From Thermodesulfobacteriota bacterium (GTDB taxonomy: Bacteria; Desulfobacterota; DSM-4660; Desulfatiglandales; Desulfatiglandaceae), in the NCBI GenBank assembly GCA_028278625.1, contig JANQDY010000081.1, positions 1 to 37,442 on the forward strand: DNA of 37,442 nt. Reading direction: 5' to 3'. Positions 1 to 7,725 of the stretch are shown here, in pieces. The position numbers and the translations under genes are program-made. A model generated the notes under the pieces. It had not been told where the DNA came from and made no database searches. It saw only the letters and a list, made by a program, of their open reading frames with translations. Position 1 is the stretch's first letter. Every line of letters starts with the position of its first letter.

Positions 1-69
1 GGTGAGGTGAAAAAAATGGCCGCCCTGTACCGCACCCGTTTTGAGCAAATGCTCATAATATCGGCTTGA
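1..69 (+). other. Possible C-terminal tail of an upstream gene
   Basis: A reading frame is open from the first base and ends at a TGA at 67-69, giving 22 codons that end FEQMLIISA. Nothing upstream is visible, so this may be the tail of a gene cut by the window edge, or chance. I do not recognise it. Aldehyde:ferredoxin oxidoreductases often precede MoaD-like genes in this kind of organism, but the residues here do not let me claim that. Bases 70-208 show no gene. Confidence 0.2.
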
Positions 70-208
70 CCGCGTTCTGACTTTTTACGAGACCATCAAT
101 CATACGTTGTCTTGAAATTCGCCAACACGCTCTGGCGGGACTTGGGCAAATCGATCTTCCTTGGAAGAACGGAAACAGGAAGGAAGCCTCCCGCTTCAGA
201 AAAGTTAA

Positions 209-496
209 TTGAAGAGGGGCGACTTTCTTGTTGACACCTTCAGGTTCCTTCGTCGCGAGGCGGGCTTTGGCGATTTTGAAGTGCCGCCCTGGGTCAACAC
301 TGTGGCGGAACTCCTGGATCATTTGGGGGATCAAACCAACTTTCTGTTTACGGACGAAAAAGGTGATACGTTAAGCCCCGATATTGAACTGACCCTCAAT
401 CACAAGGACATCGCTTTTTTTCCGGAAAGGCTTGAAACACCTCTTAACGAAGGCGACAGACTGGATATCAATCTAACGCCTTTGGGCGGCGGTTAG
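209..496 (+). CDS. MoaD/ThiS-family small sulfur-carrier-like protein
   Basis: The 95-residue product has the ubiquitin-like beta-grasp pattern of MoaD/ThiS proteins. An N-terminal strand (residues 8-14) is followed by a short helix region, 'TVAELLDHLG' near residues 32-41, a late 'LNEGDRLDINLTP' strand, and a C-terminal Gly-Gly-Gly. In this family the terminal Gly-Gly is adenylated and thiocarboxylated to deliver sulfur, for example to molybdopterin. The start is uncertain: TTG at 209 is the only near-N-terminal option giving the full first strand. It stands 78 bases upstream of the molybdenum-hydroxylase remnants. MoaD-like genes beside tungsten or molybdenum oxidoreductases are common, so a cofactor role is a reasonable inference. 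Unlike its neighbours downstream, it is not visibly damaged. Confidence 0.65.
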   Translation: MKRGDFLVDTFRFLRREAGFGDFEVPPWVNTVAELLDHLGDQTNFLFTDEKGDTLSPDIELTLNHKDIAFFPERLETPLNEGDRLDINLTPLGGG

Positions 497-574
497 TGAA
501 GACGTGTGCCGGGGGTGGGCCTGCTGGCGGATTCGTTATTTTCAATTGGAATGCAATTTTGAGGAGGACCAACC

Positions 575-1297
575 ATGTCCATATTCTACAGGCGGTTGCC
601 GAAATTGGATTATGTGAAACCCAAAACAATCCCTGAAGTGTTGGAGATCCTGAAGGAGAATCAAAATGGCAGATTCAGGGTATGCGCCGGAGGAACGGAT
701 GTGATTCCAAAAGTGAAAGAGCAGCTGATGCCGGCTCCCCAAGCCCTGGTGGATCTCAAAGGGATCACGGAACTCGATTACATCAGCCACCATGAAACCG
801 ACGGATTGCGCATGGGTGCCCTGGCCAGTATTTCCCAGGTGGCCGGAGATTCGGTCATCAGGGAAAAGTATGCCATGTTGTGCGAAGCGGCGCGCTCAAT
901 CGCTTCAACCCAGGTACAGAATCGCGGTACCATCACCGGAAATATCTGCAATGCGGTGCCCTCGGCGGACTCGGCACCGGCCCTTCTTTGCTTTGAAGCG
1001 CAAATCCTGTGCGAGGGAAGAAACGGGAAACGCAAGCTGGCCATGGAAGACTTCTTTTTGGGACCCGGCAGGACGGCTTTGGAAGATCATGAACTGGTTA
1101 AAGAGATCCACATCCCGGAACCCAAAGGAAACGGCGCGTATATCAAGCTCTCTCCCCGATCCCGCATGGATCTGGCGATGGTGGGGGTCGCGTTTCTGGC
1201 CGACGTTCTGGAAAACAGATTCCGGCACGTTCGCATCGGTCTGGGTGCGGTGGCGCCGACTCCCAAGCGGGCCAAAGGGGCTGAAAACGGGGGATGA
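575..1297 (+). pseudogene. Molybdenum hydroxylase FAD-binding subunit (CoxM/HcrB-like), C-terminally truncated
   Basis: This begins as a normal FAD-binding subunit of the xanthine dehydrogenase family. It has a good ribosome site (GAGGAGG) before ATG 575, the FAD loop 'CAGGTDVIPKVKE' (residues 38-50), and 'TQVQNRGTITGNICNAVPS' around 113-131. It lacks the extra Cys loop found in the intact copy at 16846. Homology runs to 'IGLGAVAPTPKRAKGAEN' and stops at TGA 1295-1297 after 240 residues. The intact copy continues about 55 residues past the equivalent point. The next bases read, in another frame, as the middle of the [2Fe-2S] subunit, so a deletion has fused the two genes out of frame. The protein would lack most of its C-terminal domain and is probably non-functional. 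Confidence 0.8.
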
Positions 1298-1499
1298 ACT
1301 GCACCCCATTCAGGAAGCATTCATGGCGCAATCGGGAATGCAGTGCGGTTTCTGCACCCCGGGAATGATCATGAGCGCCAAACATCTATTGGACAGCAAT
1401 CCGGATCCCAAACCGGAAGAGATTCAGGAAGGGATTGCCGGTAATTTTTGCCGGTGCACGGGATATACCAAGATTTTTGAATCCATTGAGGTGGCGGCC
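1281..1499 (+). pseudogene. Molybdenum hydroxylase [2Fe-2S] subunit, C-terminal fragment
   Basis: In the frame starting at 1281 the sequence reads LKTGDELHPIQEAF, then QCGFCTPGMIMSAKHLL, then GNFCRCTGY. This is the C-terminal helical domain of CoxS/HcrC-type subunits, which binds the proximal [2Fe-2S] cluster with the CxxC...CxC cysteines. The N-terminal plant-ferredoxin domain, about 90 residues in the intact copy at 14050, is missing. No proper start codon or ribosome site remains; ATG 1323 is the first in frame. The fragment continues in frame into large-subunit sequence near 1491-1499, marking a second deletion that removed the end of this gene and the beginning of the next. It is clearly a remnant. 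Confidence 0.8.
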
Positions 1500-2993
1500 A
1501 TTGACGAGGACACGGCGGAAGAGGCGGCCCAGTTGATTGATGTGGAATACGAGGAACTGCCCGGTGTATTCGATCCGGAAGAGGCCATGAAAGAGGGCGC
1601 GCCGCAATTGTATGATCACGCAAAGAACAACATCAGTTGGGACTTCCACATGGACTTTGGCGATGTTGAAAAGGGATTTCGGGAGTCGGACCTGGTGCAC
1701 GAAGACCGTTTTGAAACGGGCCGGGTGATTAGCGGATATCTGGAGCCGCCCGCGGCGGTGGTCATGTACGATTTTTCCGGAATCACCATTTGAACCGCCA
1801 AACAGAGTCCCTATTTCGTTTATCGGCACCTGGCCGCCTGTTTCGGATTGCCGTTAAACAAGGTGCGGGTGATTCAGCCCTTTATCGGGGGAGGATTCGG
1901 CGGCACCAAGAACGATTCCCTGGCCGGGGATTTCTGTTCGGTGCTCTTCTCCAAACGGACGGGAAAGCCGGTGAAATTCGTCTATACCATGGAAGAAGTG
2001 CTGATGACCTGTAGGCGGCGTCACAACATGATCGTTTTCAACAAGATGGGCATGAAAAAGGACGGCACCATCACCGCTATGCACAGCCGCGTCATCGCCG
2101 ACGGCGGGGCCCATACGGCCATCGGCCCTTTGACCATGTATCTCACCGGGTGCATGAGCACGCTTCCCTACAAACTGCCCAATTTCAAGCATGACGCCTA
2201 TCGCATCTACACCAACAATCCCATCGGTGCTGCCATGCGGGGACACGGTGTGACCCACACGCGGTTTGCCGCCGAGCTTCAGATGGAAATGATGGCCGAA
2301 GAACTGGGAATTGATCCCGTGGCGGTCCGGCTCAAGAACGCCATCACCGCGCCCCACGAAACGGTCAACAAGGTGACCGTGAAATCCTGCGGCCTGGTGG
2401 AAGGAATCGAGACCATTGCGGAAAGTCTTGCCTGGAAAAATCGGAAGGACAAAAAGCAAAACGGTCCGGTGGTCCACGGCGTAGGCATGTCGGCCACCTC
2501 TTACCTTGGCGGAGCACGGCAACGGGGGCATCAATCCTGTGCCGCGGTGCTGCGGCTATGCGAGGACGGCGTGGATGTGGATCTGGAAACGGGTTTCCTG
2601 AAGTGCACCGACATGCTCATCGCCCACGACTGCGGGGTCCCTCTGAATCCCGTCAATGTGGAGGCCCAGAACCAGGGAGCCGCCATGCAGGGGATGGGGC
2701 AGGCCCTCTATGAGGCGTTCAAGATGGATCGCGGGAAAACCCTCAACCCCACCCTTTTGGATTACAAAATGCCGTTGGCAACGGACATCCCCAACATAGA
2801 GGTGGTGGATATCATTACCGAGGATCCGGATGGGCCTTACGGCGCCAAGGAAGCTTCCGAGGGGGCCATTGTCAGCGTTCCCCCTTCGGTGTTTACCGCC
2901 GTCCACGATGCCACGGGTATCTGGTTCAAGGAACAACCCCTGACCCCTGAAAAGATTGTCATGGCTTTAGCGGAGAAGAAGAAAAACCCATAA
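1500..2993 (+). pseudogene. Molybdenum hydroxylase large (Mo-binding) subunit, degenerate
   Basis: The frame reads as a CoxL/HcrA-type large subunit with three lesions. First, about 100 N-terminal residues are missing: it starts at DEDTAEEAAQLIDVEYEELP. Second, an in-frame TGA at 1791-1793 sits where the family has Trp (ITI-stop-TAKQSPYFVYR); the frame is otherwise continuous to the molybdopterin loop GGGFGGTKND. Third, about 150 residues are missing around 2560-2585, where LRLCEDG jumps straight to VDVDLETG. The C-terminus retains 'GAKEASEG', containing the catalytic Glu region, and ends at TAA 2991-2993. Either stop or deletion alone would probably abolish activity. Homology assignment is firm; that it is a pseudogene rather than an assembly problem is inferred. 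Confidence 0.85.
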
Positions 2994-3041
2994 ATTCCCG
3001 CAATGTGCACTTTTAATTTTAATAATCAATGGAGGAACCCC

Positions 3042-3764
3042 ATGGAAATATATCCCTGGTGGACCGAAGAACAAAAGGCGTTTCAGGAAGAGATGACCGC
3101 TATTGTGGAAGGAATCATGCCGCGGGACGCGGAAACCCCATGGACCAGGGAATTCCCCTGGGACATATTCGAAAAGATCGGCGAAAAAGGATATACGGGC
3201 GCCGGCGTGCCCAAGGAATACGGCGGCATGGGCATGGGAGCCACCGGCGCCTGCATTGCGGCCGCGGCACTAAACCGAACGCCGGGAGTGGGCCGGGTCT
3301 TTGTGGGCAATATGCTGGGAGGGCTGCGCCAGATCATCGAATTCGGCAATGAAGAACAGAAAAAGCGGTTTTTGCCCCGAATATCAAGCGGGGAGATCGG
3401 TGCCATTGTCATCACGGAACCCTTTGCGGGCACCGATGCCGCAGCCCAGGAAACCACGGCCCGTCGGGATGGTGACGACTATGTCCTAAACGGCAAGAAA
3501 CGCTATATTGTCTCGGCAGGGGTGGCCGACCGTTACATGGTCTATGCCCGCACCGGCAATGACCCGCAGGACCGGCGAAAGTACAATCATCTGACCGCCT
3601 TTATCGTTACAAAGGGTATGCCGGGGTTTACCGTTGAAAAGATCAATGAAGTGATCGGTTTCGAAAACATCCAGAACGGTGTCCTGGATTTTAGGGATGT
3701 CCGTGTGCCCGTGGCCAATATGCTGGGACAGGAAGGGCATTGCCCTGGCCAAAGCCACCTATGA
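3042..3764 (+). pseudogene. Acyl-CoA dehydrogenase, C-terminally truncated
   Basis: ATG 3042 follows a GGAGG ribosome site. The 240-residue product has the N-terminal helical domain and the middle beta domain of acyl-CoA dehydrogenases: VPKEYGGMGMG, ITEPFAGTDAAAQ (FAD and substrate contact region), LNGKKRYIVSAGVADRYMV, and VPVANMLGQEG. Immediately after ANMLGQEG the sequence leaves the family and stops. The C-terminal four-helix domain, about 155 residues by comparison with the intact gene at 28760 and carrying the FAD-dimer contacts and the catalytic Glu, is absent. The remaining fold would not bind FAD properly. It belongs to the same decaying block as the molybdenum hydroxylase remnants upstream. 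Confidence 0.8.
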
Positions 3765-3840
3765 TGGCCTTGAGCAGGCGTTTCCAAAAGACCACTATAA
3801 GTGGTTCCCTTCATGGGCCACGGCGGACCGTGTTTTCTGA
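3730..3840 (+). other. Orphan coding remnant joined to the truncated acyl-CoA dehydrogenase
   Basis: From the break point of the acyl-CoA dehydrogenase, a second frame reads about 36 protein-like codons (GIALAKATYDGLEQAF, then KDHYKWFPSW) to TGA 3838-3840. It does not resemble an acyl-CoA dehydrogenase C-terminus. It may be the C-terminal tail of a different enzyme brought next to the dehydrogenase by a deletion. I do not recognise the parent family. Bases 3841-4018 hold nothing I can support. Confidence 0.25.
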
Positions 3841-4018
3841 ATTCAGGGCCTGACCTTTAATAATCCCGTTCCCATGGCACCGCCCACATGAACCATGGCG
3901 GCGAGGGCGGCATCCGGATAGTCGAGGATCCAAAAGGGGGGAAAAGGGATCTCATCGGTTGGGAGACATCTCAACGGCGTGATATAAGCTCCCTTTCCGT
4001 TTGGGTAAGCTGCCTTAA

Positions 4019-4477
4019 TCAATGTGGACCGTTTTCCCGGATGACCGAGCGGATCAGCGAAACGATCTCTTTTTTTTGCGCCTGGGAAAAATCCTTCAAA
4101 TAGCTGCTGATGATGGTGTCTTTTTTCCGGGATATGGCCCTTAACCGCTTTCTTCCCTCGGATGTAATTTCCAAAAGCGTGATCCTTTCATCGTTGGGGT
4201 CGTCTTTTCGGAGCAAAAAGCCCTTTCTTTCAAGTCTTTTGGCAATTCCCGTCATGTTGGCGCCCGATACAAGCATGATTTTGCCAACATTGGATATGGT
4301 ATCCTGTTTGTTGGCGGAACTGTCCAAAACCCTCAGCGCATTGTATTGCGGAAATGTAAGCCCATAGTCCTTAAAAATATTGGAAGAGTTCTTTTTGTAA
4401 AATTCGGCCAGTCGAACAATGGCCATGATTACCCTTTCATCAAGACTCAGGTCGTTTTTGTATCCGCCGTTATCCAT
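4019..4477 (-). CDS. MarR-family transcriptional regulator
   Basis: This 152-residue protein has the size and layout of MarR regulators: an N-terminal dimer helix, then the winged helix-turn-helix around residues 45-115. Recognisable stretches are LTFPQYNALRVLDSS, the recognition-helix region SGANMTGIAKRLERKGFL, and the wing DPNDERITLLEITSEGRKR. The start ATG (4477) has an AAAGGA ribosome site 6 bases upstream. It is divergent from the FAD oxidase / CoA ligase / transporter / molybdenum hydroxylase series that begins at 4912. It therefore probably represses that cluster and responds to its substrate or a CoA thioester; BadR and CouR are known MarR members with such ligands. Ligand and targets are inferred from position only. 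Confidence 0.88.
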   Translation of the reverse strand: MDNGGYKNDLSLDERVIMAIVRLAEFYKKNSSNIFKDYGLTFPQYNALRVLDSSANKQDTISNVGKIMLVSGANMTGIAKRLERKGFLLRKDDPNDERITLLEITSEGRKRLRAISRKKDTIISSYLKDFSQAQKKEIVSLIRSVIRENGPH

Positions 4478-4599
4478 TCTTGATCCTTTACCTACTCATC
4501 ATATCGCCGCGATTTTTCCAGGCGGCATTGAAAAAAGTAACGATGACCTTGAAAATCCGCCCTCAAGTTCACCACGGTTAGCACGAAGAGAGATATTAG

Positions 4600-4626
4600 T
4601 CAATACATTTATAGTTAATGCGTTGA
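4600..4626. promoter_or_regulatory. Inverted repeat upstream of marR, candidate MarR operator
   Basis: Arms TCAATACATT (4600-4609) and AATGCGTTGA (4617-4626) are inverted copies matching at 8 of 10 positions around a 7-base spacer. Length and AT-richness fit MarR-family operators. The site lies 123 bases before the MarR start in the marR/FAD-oxidase divergent gap. The gap 4478-4911 otherwise holds no gene. Confidence 0.4.
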
Positions 4627-4775
4627 TGATAAAGGCCGATATCGCTGGCCAACCCCATGTTTCATCTGCCGTATCAGGCCATGGAAAGAAAACTTCTAAG
4701 AACGGAGAATCTTGATCCGGCAACAGCGGATTCGGTGGCCCCGTTTTTTTAGCTGAAAAAAATCGGAGAAAAAGC

Positions 4776-4831
4776 TTGACAAATTGGGGCTGTGTCCCGT
4801 ACCAAGAAAAATAGTTAATATATTTAATATC
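4776..4831 (+). promoter_or_regulatory. Candidate promoter and AT-rich palindromic site for the FAD oxidase operon
   Basis: TTGACA at 4776-4781 is a consensus -35 box. TACCAA at 4800-4805 (18-base spacer) is a weak -10. Directly downstream, 4813-4831 is AT-rich with TTAA half-sites 5 bases apart, and it shares the 8-base string ATAGTTAA(T) with the inverted repeat near 4611. A regulator bound there would overlap the transcription start. This is a reading by eye only. Confidence 0.35.
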
Positions 4832-4911
4832 AATATGCAGATGATAAGTAGTTTGAATATGTGTCGATTGAAAGATCGTGCAATAACGAGAAACAGAAAT
4901 GGAGGTTAACC

Positions 4912-6369
4912 ATGGACGTTAAAGCCAAACTGTCCGAAGTCGTCGGCGCGGACAATTTTTCCGATGACCCGAATCAGTTGCAAGCCTATGCGACCGATTT
5001 TAGCTATGAACCTGCCGGGGCGCCTGGTTGTGTTGTAAAGCCGGGATCTTCAGAGGAAGTCTCACAAATTGTGACGTTCTGTCACGAATACAAAATCCCA
5101 GTTGTGCCGGTGAGCTCCAAGATCCACTTCTACGGCGCGGCCATACCCAAAGAGGGGGGCGTGATCCTGGACATGAGCCGCATGGACCGGGTCCTGGAGA
5201 TGGATCCGGACAACCGGCGGGTGCGGTTTGAAGCAGGCGTTTCCTGGGAGAAACTGACCGAGGAGCTGAAAAAGGAAGGCTACCGGGTGATCATGCCCCT
5301 CACGCCGCCTGCCCAGCGTTCGGTTCTGACGGATTTTATGGAACGGGAAGAGCCCACCAACCAGGTTTATGATTACGGCGAGCCCCTTCAGGCCATGGAA
5401 GTGGTCTGGCCCACGGGGGAGCAGTTCCGAATGGGGTCCGCCAGCGTCAACGGCTATCCCGATTCACCGTCCAGGGGTGGGAACCCTTCGGGTCCGGGAC
5501 TCGATTTCTATCGGTTTTTCCAGTGTGCTCAAGGGACCTTCGGCGTGGTGACCTGGACCAACCTGAAGATGGAATCCATTCCCAAAATAGACAAGGTTCT
5601 GTTTGCACCGGTGGACGATCTGGAATATGCCACCAATTTTCTGTACCGCATCCTGCCCCGACGGATCGGCCAGGAAGTGGTGTTGTTGAACAATGTGGAT
5701 CTTGCCGCGATCCTGGCCGAAGACTGGCCGGCTGATTTTGAAAAACTAAGCGAAACACTTCCTCCCTGGACCCTCGTTCTGGTGATCAGCGGTCTGTTGA
5801 GACGACCCGAAGAAAAGATCGCCTATGAAATGAATTTTCTTTCGGAAGTGCTGAAGAATGAGTTTTCGGATTTGCGGTTGGGAGAAACGCTGCCCGGTTT
5901 TCCAGGGATTGGAAACAAGATGTTAAACATTCTTCGTAACCCCTGGCCCGCGGATAAACCCTTTTGGAAGAACAGCGTGAGAGGGGCCTGTCAGTCCCTT
6001 TTCTTTCACACCCGTCCAATGCTGGCGTCCCGGTTCATCGAACTGGTGGAGGAGATCGCCGTTCGACACGGATACCCCGTGAGCGAGATAGGAATGTACA
6101 TTCAGCCCATTGAGCACAATCGGGCCTGCAGGCCGGAATTCAATTTCTTTTATGATCCCGAGGACGAAGCCGAAAGGGCCGCCATTCGTGAAATGTACAA
6201 GGAAATGGCAAAAGCCCTGCTGGCGGAGGGCGTGGTCTTCACCAGACCCTATGGCGATCTGGCGCCAATCGTTTATGAAAAGGCCGCTGGTTACGCATCG
6301 CATCTCAAGCGGCTCAAAAAGGTGTTTGATCCCAACGACATCATGAATCCCGGAAAGCTCTGTTTCTAA
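4912..6369 (+). CDS. FAD-linked oxidase (GlcD-like), first of two
   Basis: ATG 4912 is preceded by TGGAGG and gives a 485-residue protein of the FAD-binding PCMH / FAD-oxidase-C family (GlcD, D-lactate and other 2-hydroxyacid dehydrogenases). The PCMH domain covers about residues 1-215: GCVVKPGSSEEVSQIVTFC, the FAD-pyrophosphate region VVPVSSKIHFYGAAIPKEGG, GVILDMSRMDRVLEMD, and GTFGVVTWTNLKME near the end. The C-terminal substrate domain ends with the usual LKKVFDPNDIMNPGKLCF. The glycine-rich loop is less canonical than in GlcD. It is 13 bases from the Fe-S protein gene. With that and the second oxidase it resembles a GlcD-GlcE-GlcF-like complex passing electrons from an alpha-hydroxy acid or related substrate to the quinone pool or ETF. 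The substrate is unknown. Confidence 0.85.
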   Translation: MDVKAKLSEVVGADNFSDDPNQLQAYATDFSYEPAGAPGCVVKPGSSEEVSQIVTFCHEYKIPVVPVSSKIHFYGAAIPKEGGVILDMSRMDRVLEMDPDNRRVRFEAGVSWEKLTEELKKEGYRVIMPLTPPAQRSVLTDFMEREEPTNQVYDYGEPLQAMEVVWPTGEQFRMGSASVNGYPDSPSRGGNPSGPGLDFYRFFQCAQGTFGVVTWTNLKMESIPKIDKVLFAPVDDLEYATNFLYRILPRRIGQEVVLLNNVDLAAILAEDWPADFEKLSETLPPWTLVLVISGLLRRPEEKIAYEMNFLSEVLKNEFSDLRLGETLPGFPGIGNKMLNILRNPWPADKPFWKNSVRGACQSLFFHTRPMLASRFIELVEEIAVRHGYPVSEIGMYIQPIEHNRACRPEFNFFYDPEDEAERAAIREMYKEMAKALLAEGVVFTRPYGDLAPIVYEKAAGYASHLKRLKKVFDPNDIMNPGKLCF

Positions 6370-6382
6370 GGAGGGCCCAACA

Positions 6383-7708
6383 ATGGCCAAAGAACTGAAC
6401 GTCAGATATTACAAGCCGAAAGAGGAGTTCAAGTTCGATATCACGGATATCGAAAACTTCGTCTACGATATGAGCCGTTGCATCAAGTGCAAGGGGTGTA
6501 CCTGGGTGGAACACACCTATATGCCCGATGCAAAGCACACGACCCGGTGCCCCAGCGCCACCAAGTATGAGTTTGATGCCTACGGGGCCTACGGAAAAAT
6601 GAGAATCGGCCACGCCATGGCCGAAGGAAAACTGGACTGGAACGACAAAGCCCTCGAAGTGATGTACGCCTGCACCCTTTGCGGCGCCTGTGATGTTGGG
6701 TGCAAACGGAACCTGGACCTTGAGATCCAATTGTCCCTGGAGTCCCTTCGGGTAAAAGCGGTGAAGGACGGAGTGGGTCCCATGCCGGCCCACAAAGAAG
6801 TGGCCGAGAAGATCAAAAGCAGCCACAACTGCTTTGGCGCTCCCCACGAAAAACGGACCGACTGGCTGCCCGAAGGGATCAAACCCGCGGACAAGGCGGA
6901 GGTGCTCTATTTTGCCGGATGTACCGCTTCCTACACCAACAAAGAGATCGCTCGGTCCACGGTGAAAATCATTAGTGCTGCCGGAACCGACTTCATGCTC
7001 ATGCCCGATGAATGGTGCTGCGGCAACATCCTTTTCTCCGTGGGTCTCTACGACGACGCCAAGGCCATGGCCCAACGAAATGTGGAAGAGATGCGTAAAA
7101 CCGGGGTCAAAACCCTGGTCACCAGTTGCGCCGAAGGGTACCGCATGTGGAAGGTGGATTACCCTAAATTGCTCAATATCAGAACGGACGACCTGGGTTT
7201 CAAGGTGCTTCACCTGGTGGAGTATGTGGATGAATTGGTCAAGAGCGGGGCCCTCAAACTGGAAAAGCCCGTAAACACACGCATGGCCTACCACGACGCG
7301 TGCAGCCTGACCCGTCTCAGCGAACCCTGGGCCCCCTATGAAGGAAAACGGGGATGGATGGGGTGCGTGGAACCCAGGCTCAAGCGGCGGCGGGGACAGA
7401 ACGGGATATATGCGCAGCCCAGGGATGTTCTAAACGCCATTCCCGGTGCCAATCTGGTGGAAATGCCCAGGATGCGGGAAAATGCCTTTTGCTGCGGCGC
7501 CGGCCGCGGAACGCTGGCAGCTTTTCCTGAGTTTGCCACCTGGGCCGCTCAGCATCGGATGGAAGAAGTGAAAGAGATCGGGGCGGAAATGCTGGTATCC
7601 ACCTGTCCCTGGTGCAAGAACAATTTCGCCAAAACGGTGAAGGCCCATGGCGACAATGTGCAGGTTCTGGATATTTCCGAAGTGATCTGTGCATCCATTG
7701 GGATTTAG
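6383..7708 (+). CDS. (Fe-S)-binding protein with CCG domains (GlcF/HdrD-like)
   Basis: This 441-residue protein has two N-terminal cluster motifs. One is irregular: CIKCKGC at residues 33-39 plus a distal Cys near 56 instead of the usual CxxxCP. The other is CTLCGACDVGCK near residues 95-106. Two CCG domains follow, recognisable from FAGCTASYTN...EWCCGN and AYHDACSLTR...FCCGAGRG. CCG domains bind a non-cubane or [4Fe-4S] cluster in heterodisulfide reductase HdrB/HdrD, GlcF and LutA. ATG 6383 follows an AAGGAGGG site. Placed between two FAD-linked oxidases, it is most likely their electron-transfer subunit. No membrane helix is visible, so attachment to the membrane would need another partner. 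Confidence 0.88.
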   Translation: MAKELNVRYYKPKEEFKFDITDIENFVYDMSRCIKCKGCTWVEHTYMPDAKHTTRCPSATKYEFDAYGAYGKMRIGHAMAEGKLDWNDKALEVMYACTLCGACDVGCKRNLDLEIQLSLESLRVKAVKDGVGPMPAHKEVAEKIKSSHNCFGAPHEKRTDWLPEGIKPADKAEVLYFAGCTASYTNKEIARSTVKIISAAGTDFMLMPDEWCCGNILFSVGLYDDAKAMAQRNVEEMRKTGVKTLVTSCAEGYRMWKVDYPKLLNIRTDDLGFKVLHLVEYVDELVKSGALKLEKPVNTRMAYHDACSLTRLSEPWAPYEGKRGWMGCVEPRLKRRRGQNGIYAQPRDVLNAIPGANLVEMPRMRENAFCCGAGRGTLAAFPEFATWAAQHRMEEVKEIGAEMLVSTCPWCKNNFAKTVKAHGDNVQVLDISEVICASIGI

Positions 7709-7725
7709 GCGAAAGGAGGAATATT

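Noticed and set aside
1791..1793. In-frame TGA in the molybdenum hydroxylase large subunit as a selenocysteine codon
   Set aside because: The family has Trp at this site, and the gene has several other lesions, so a nonsense mutation is the simpler reading.
6341..7294. 317-codon minus-strand frame over the Fe-S protein gene
   Set aside because: Antisense to a gene with intact Cys motifs; no family features and no ribosome site.
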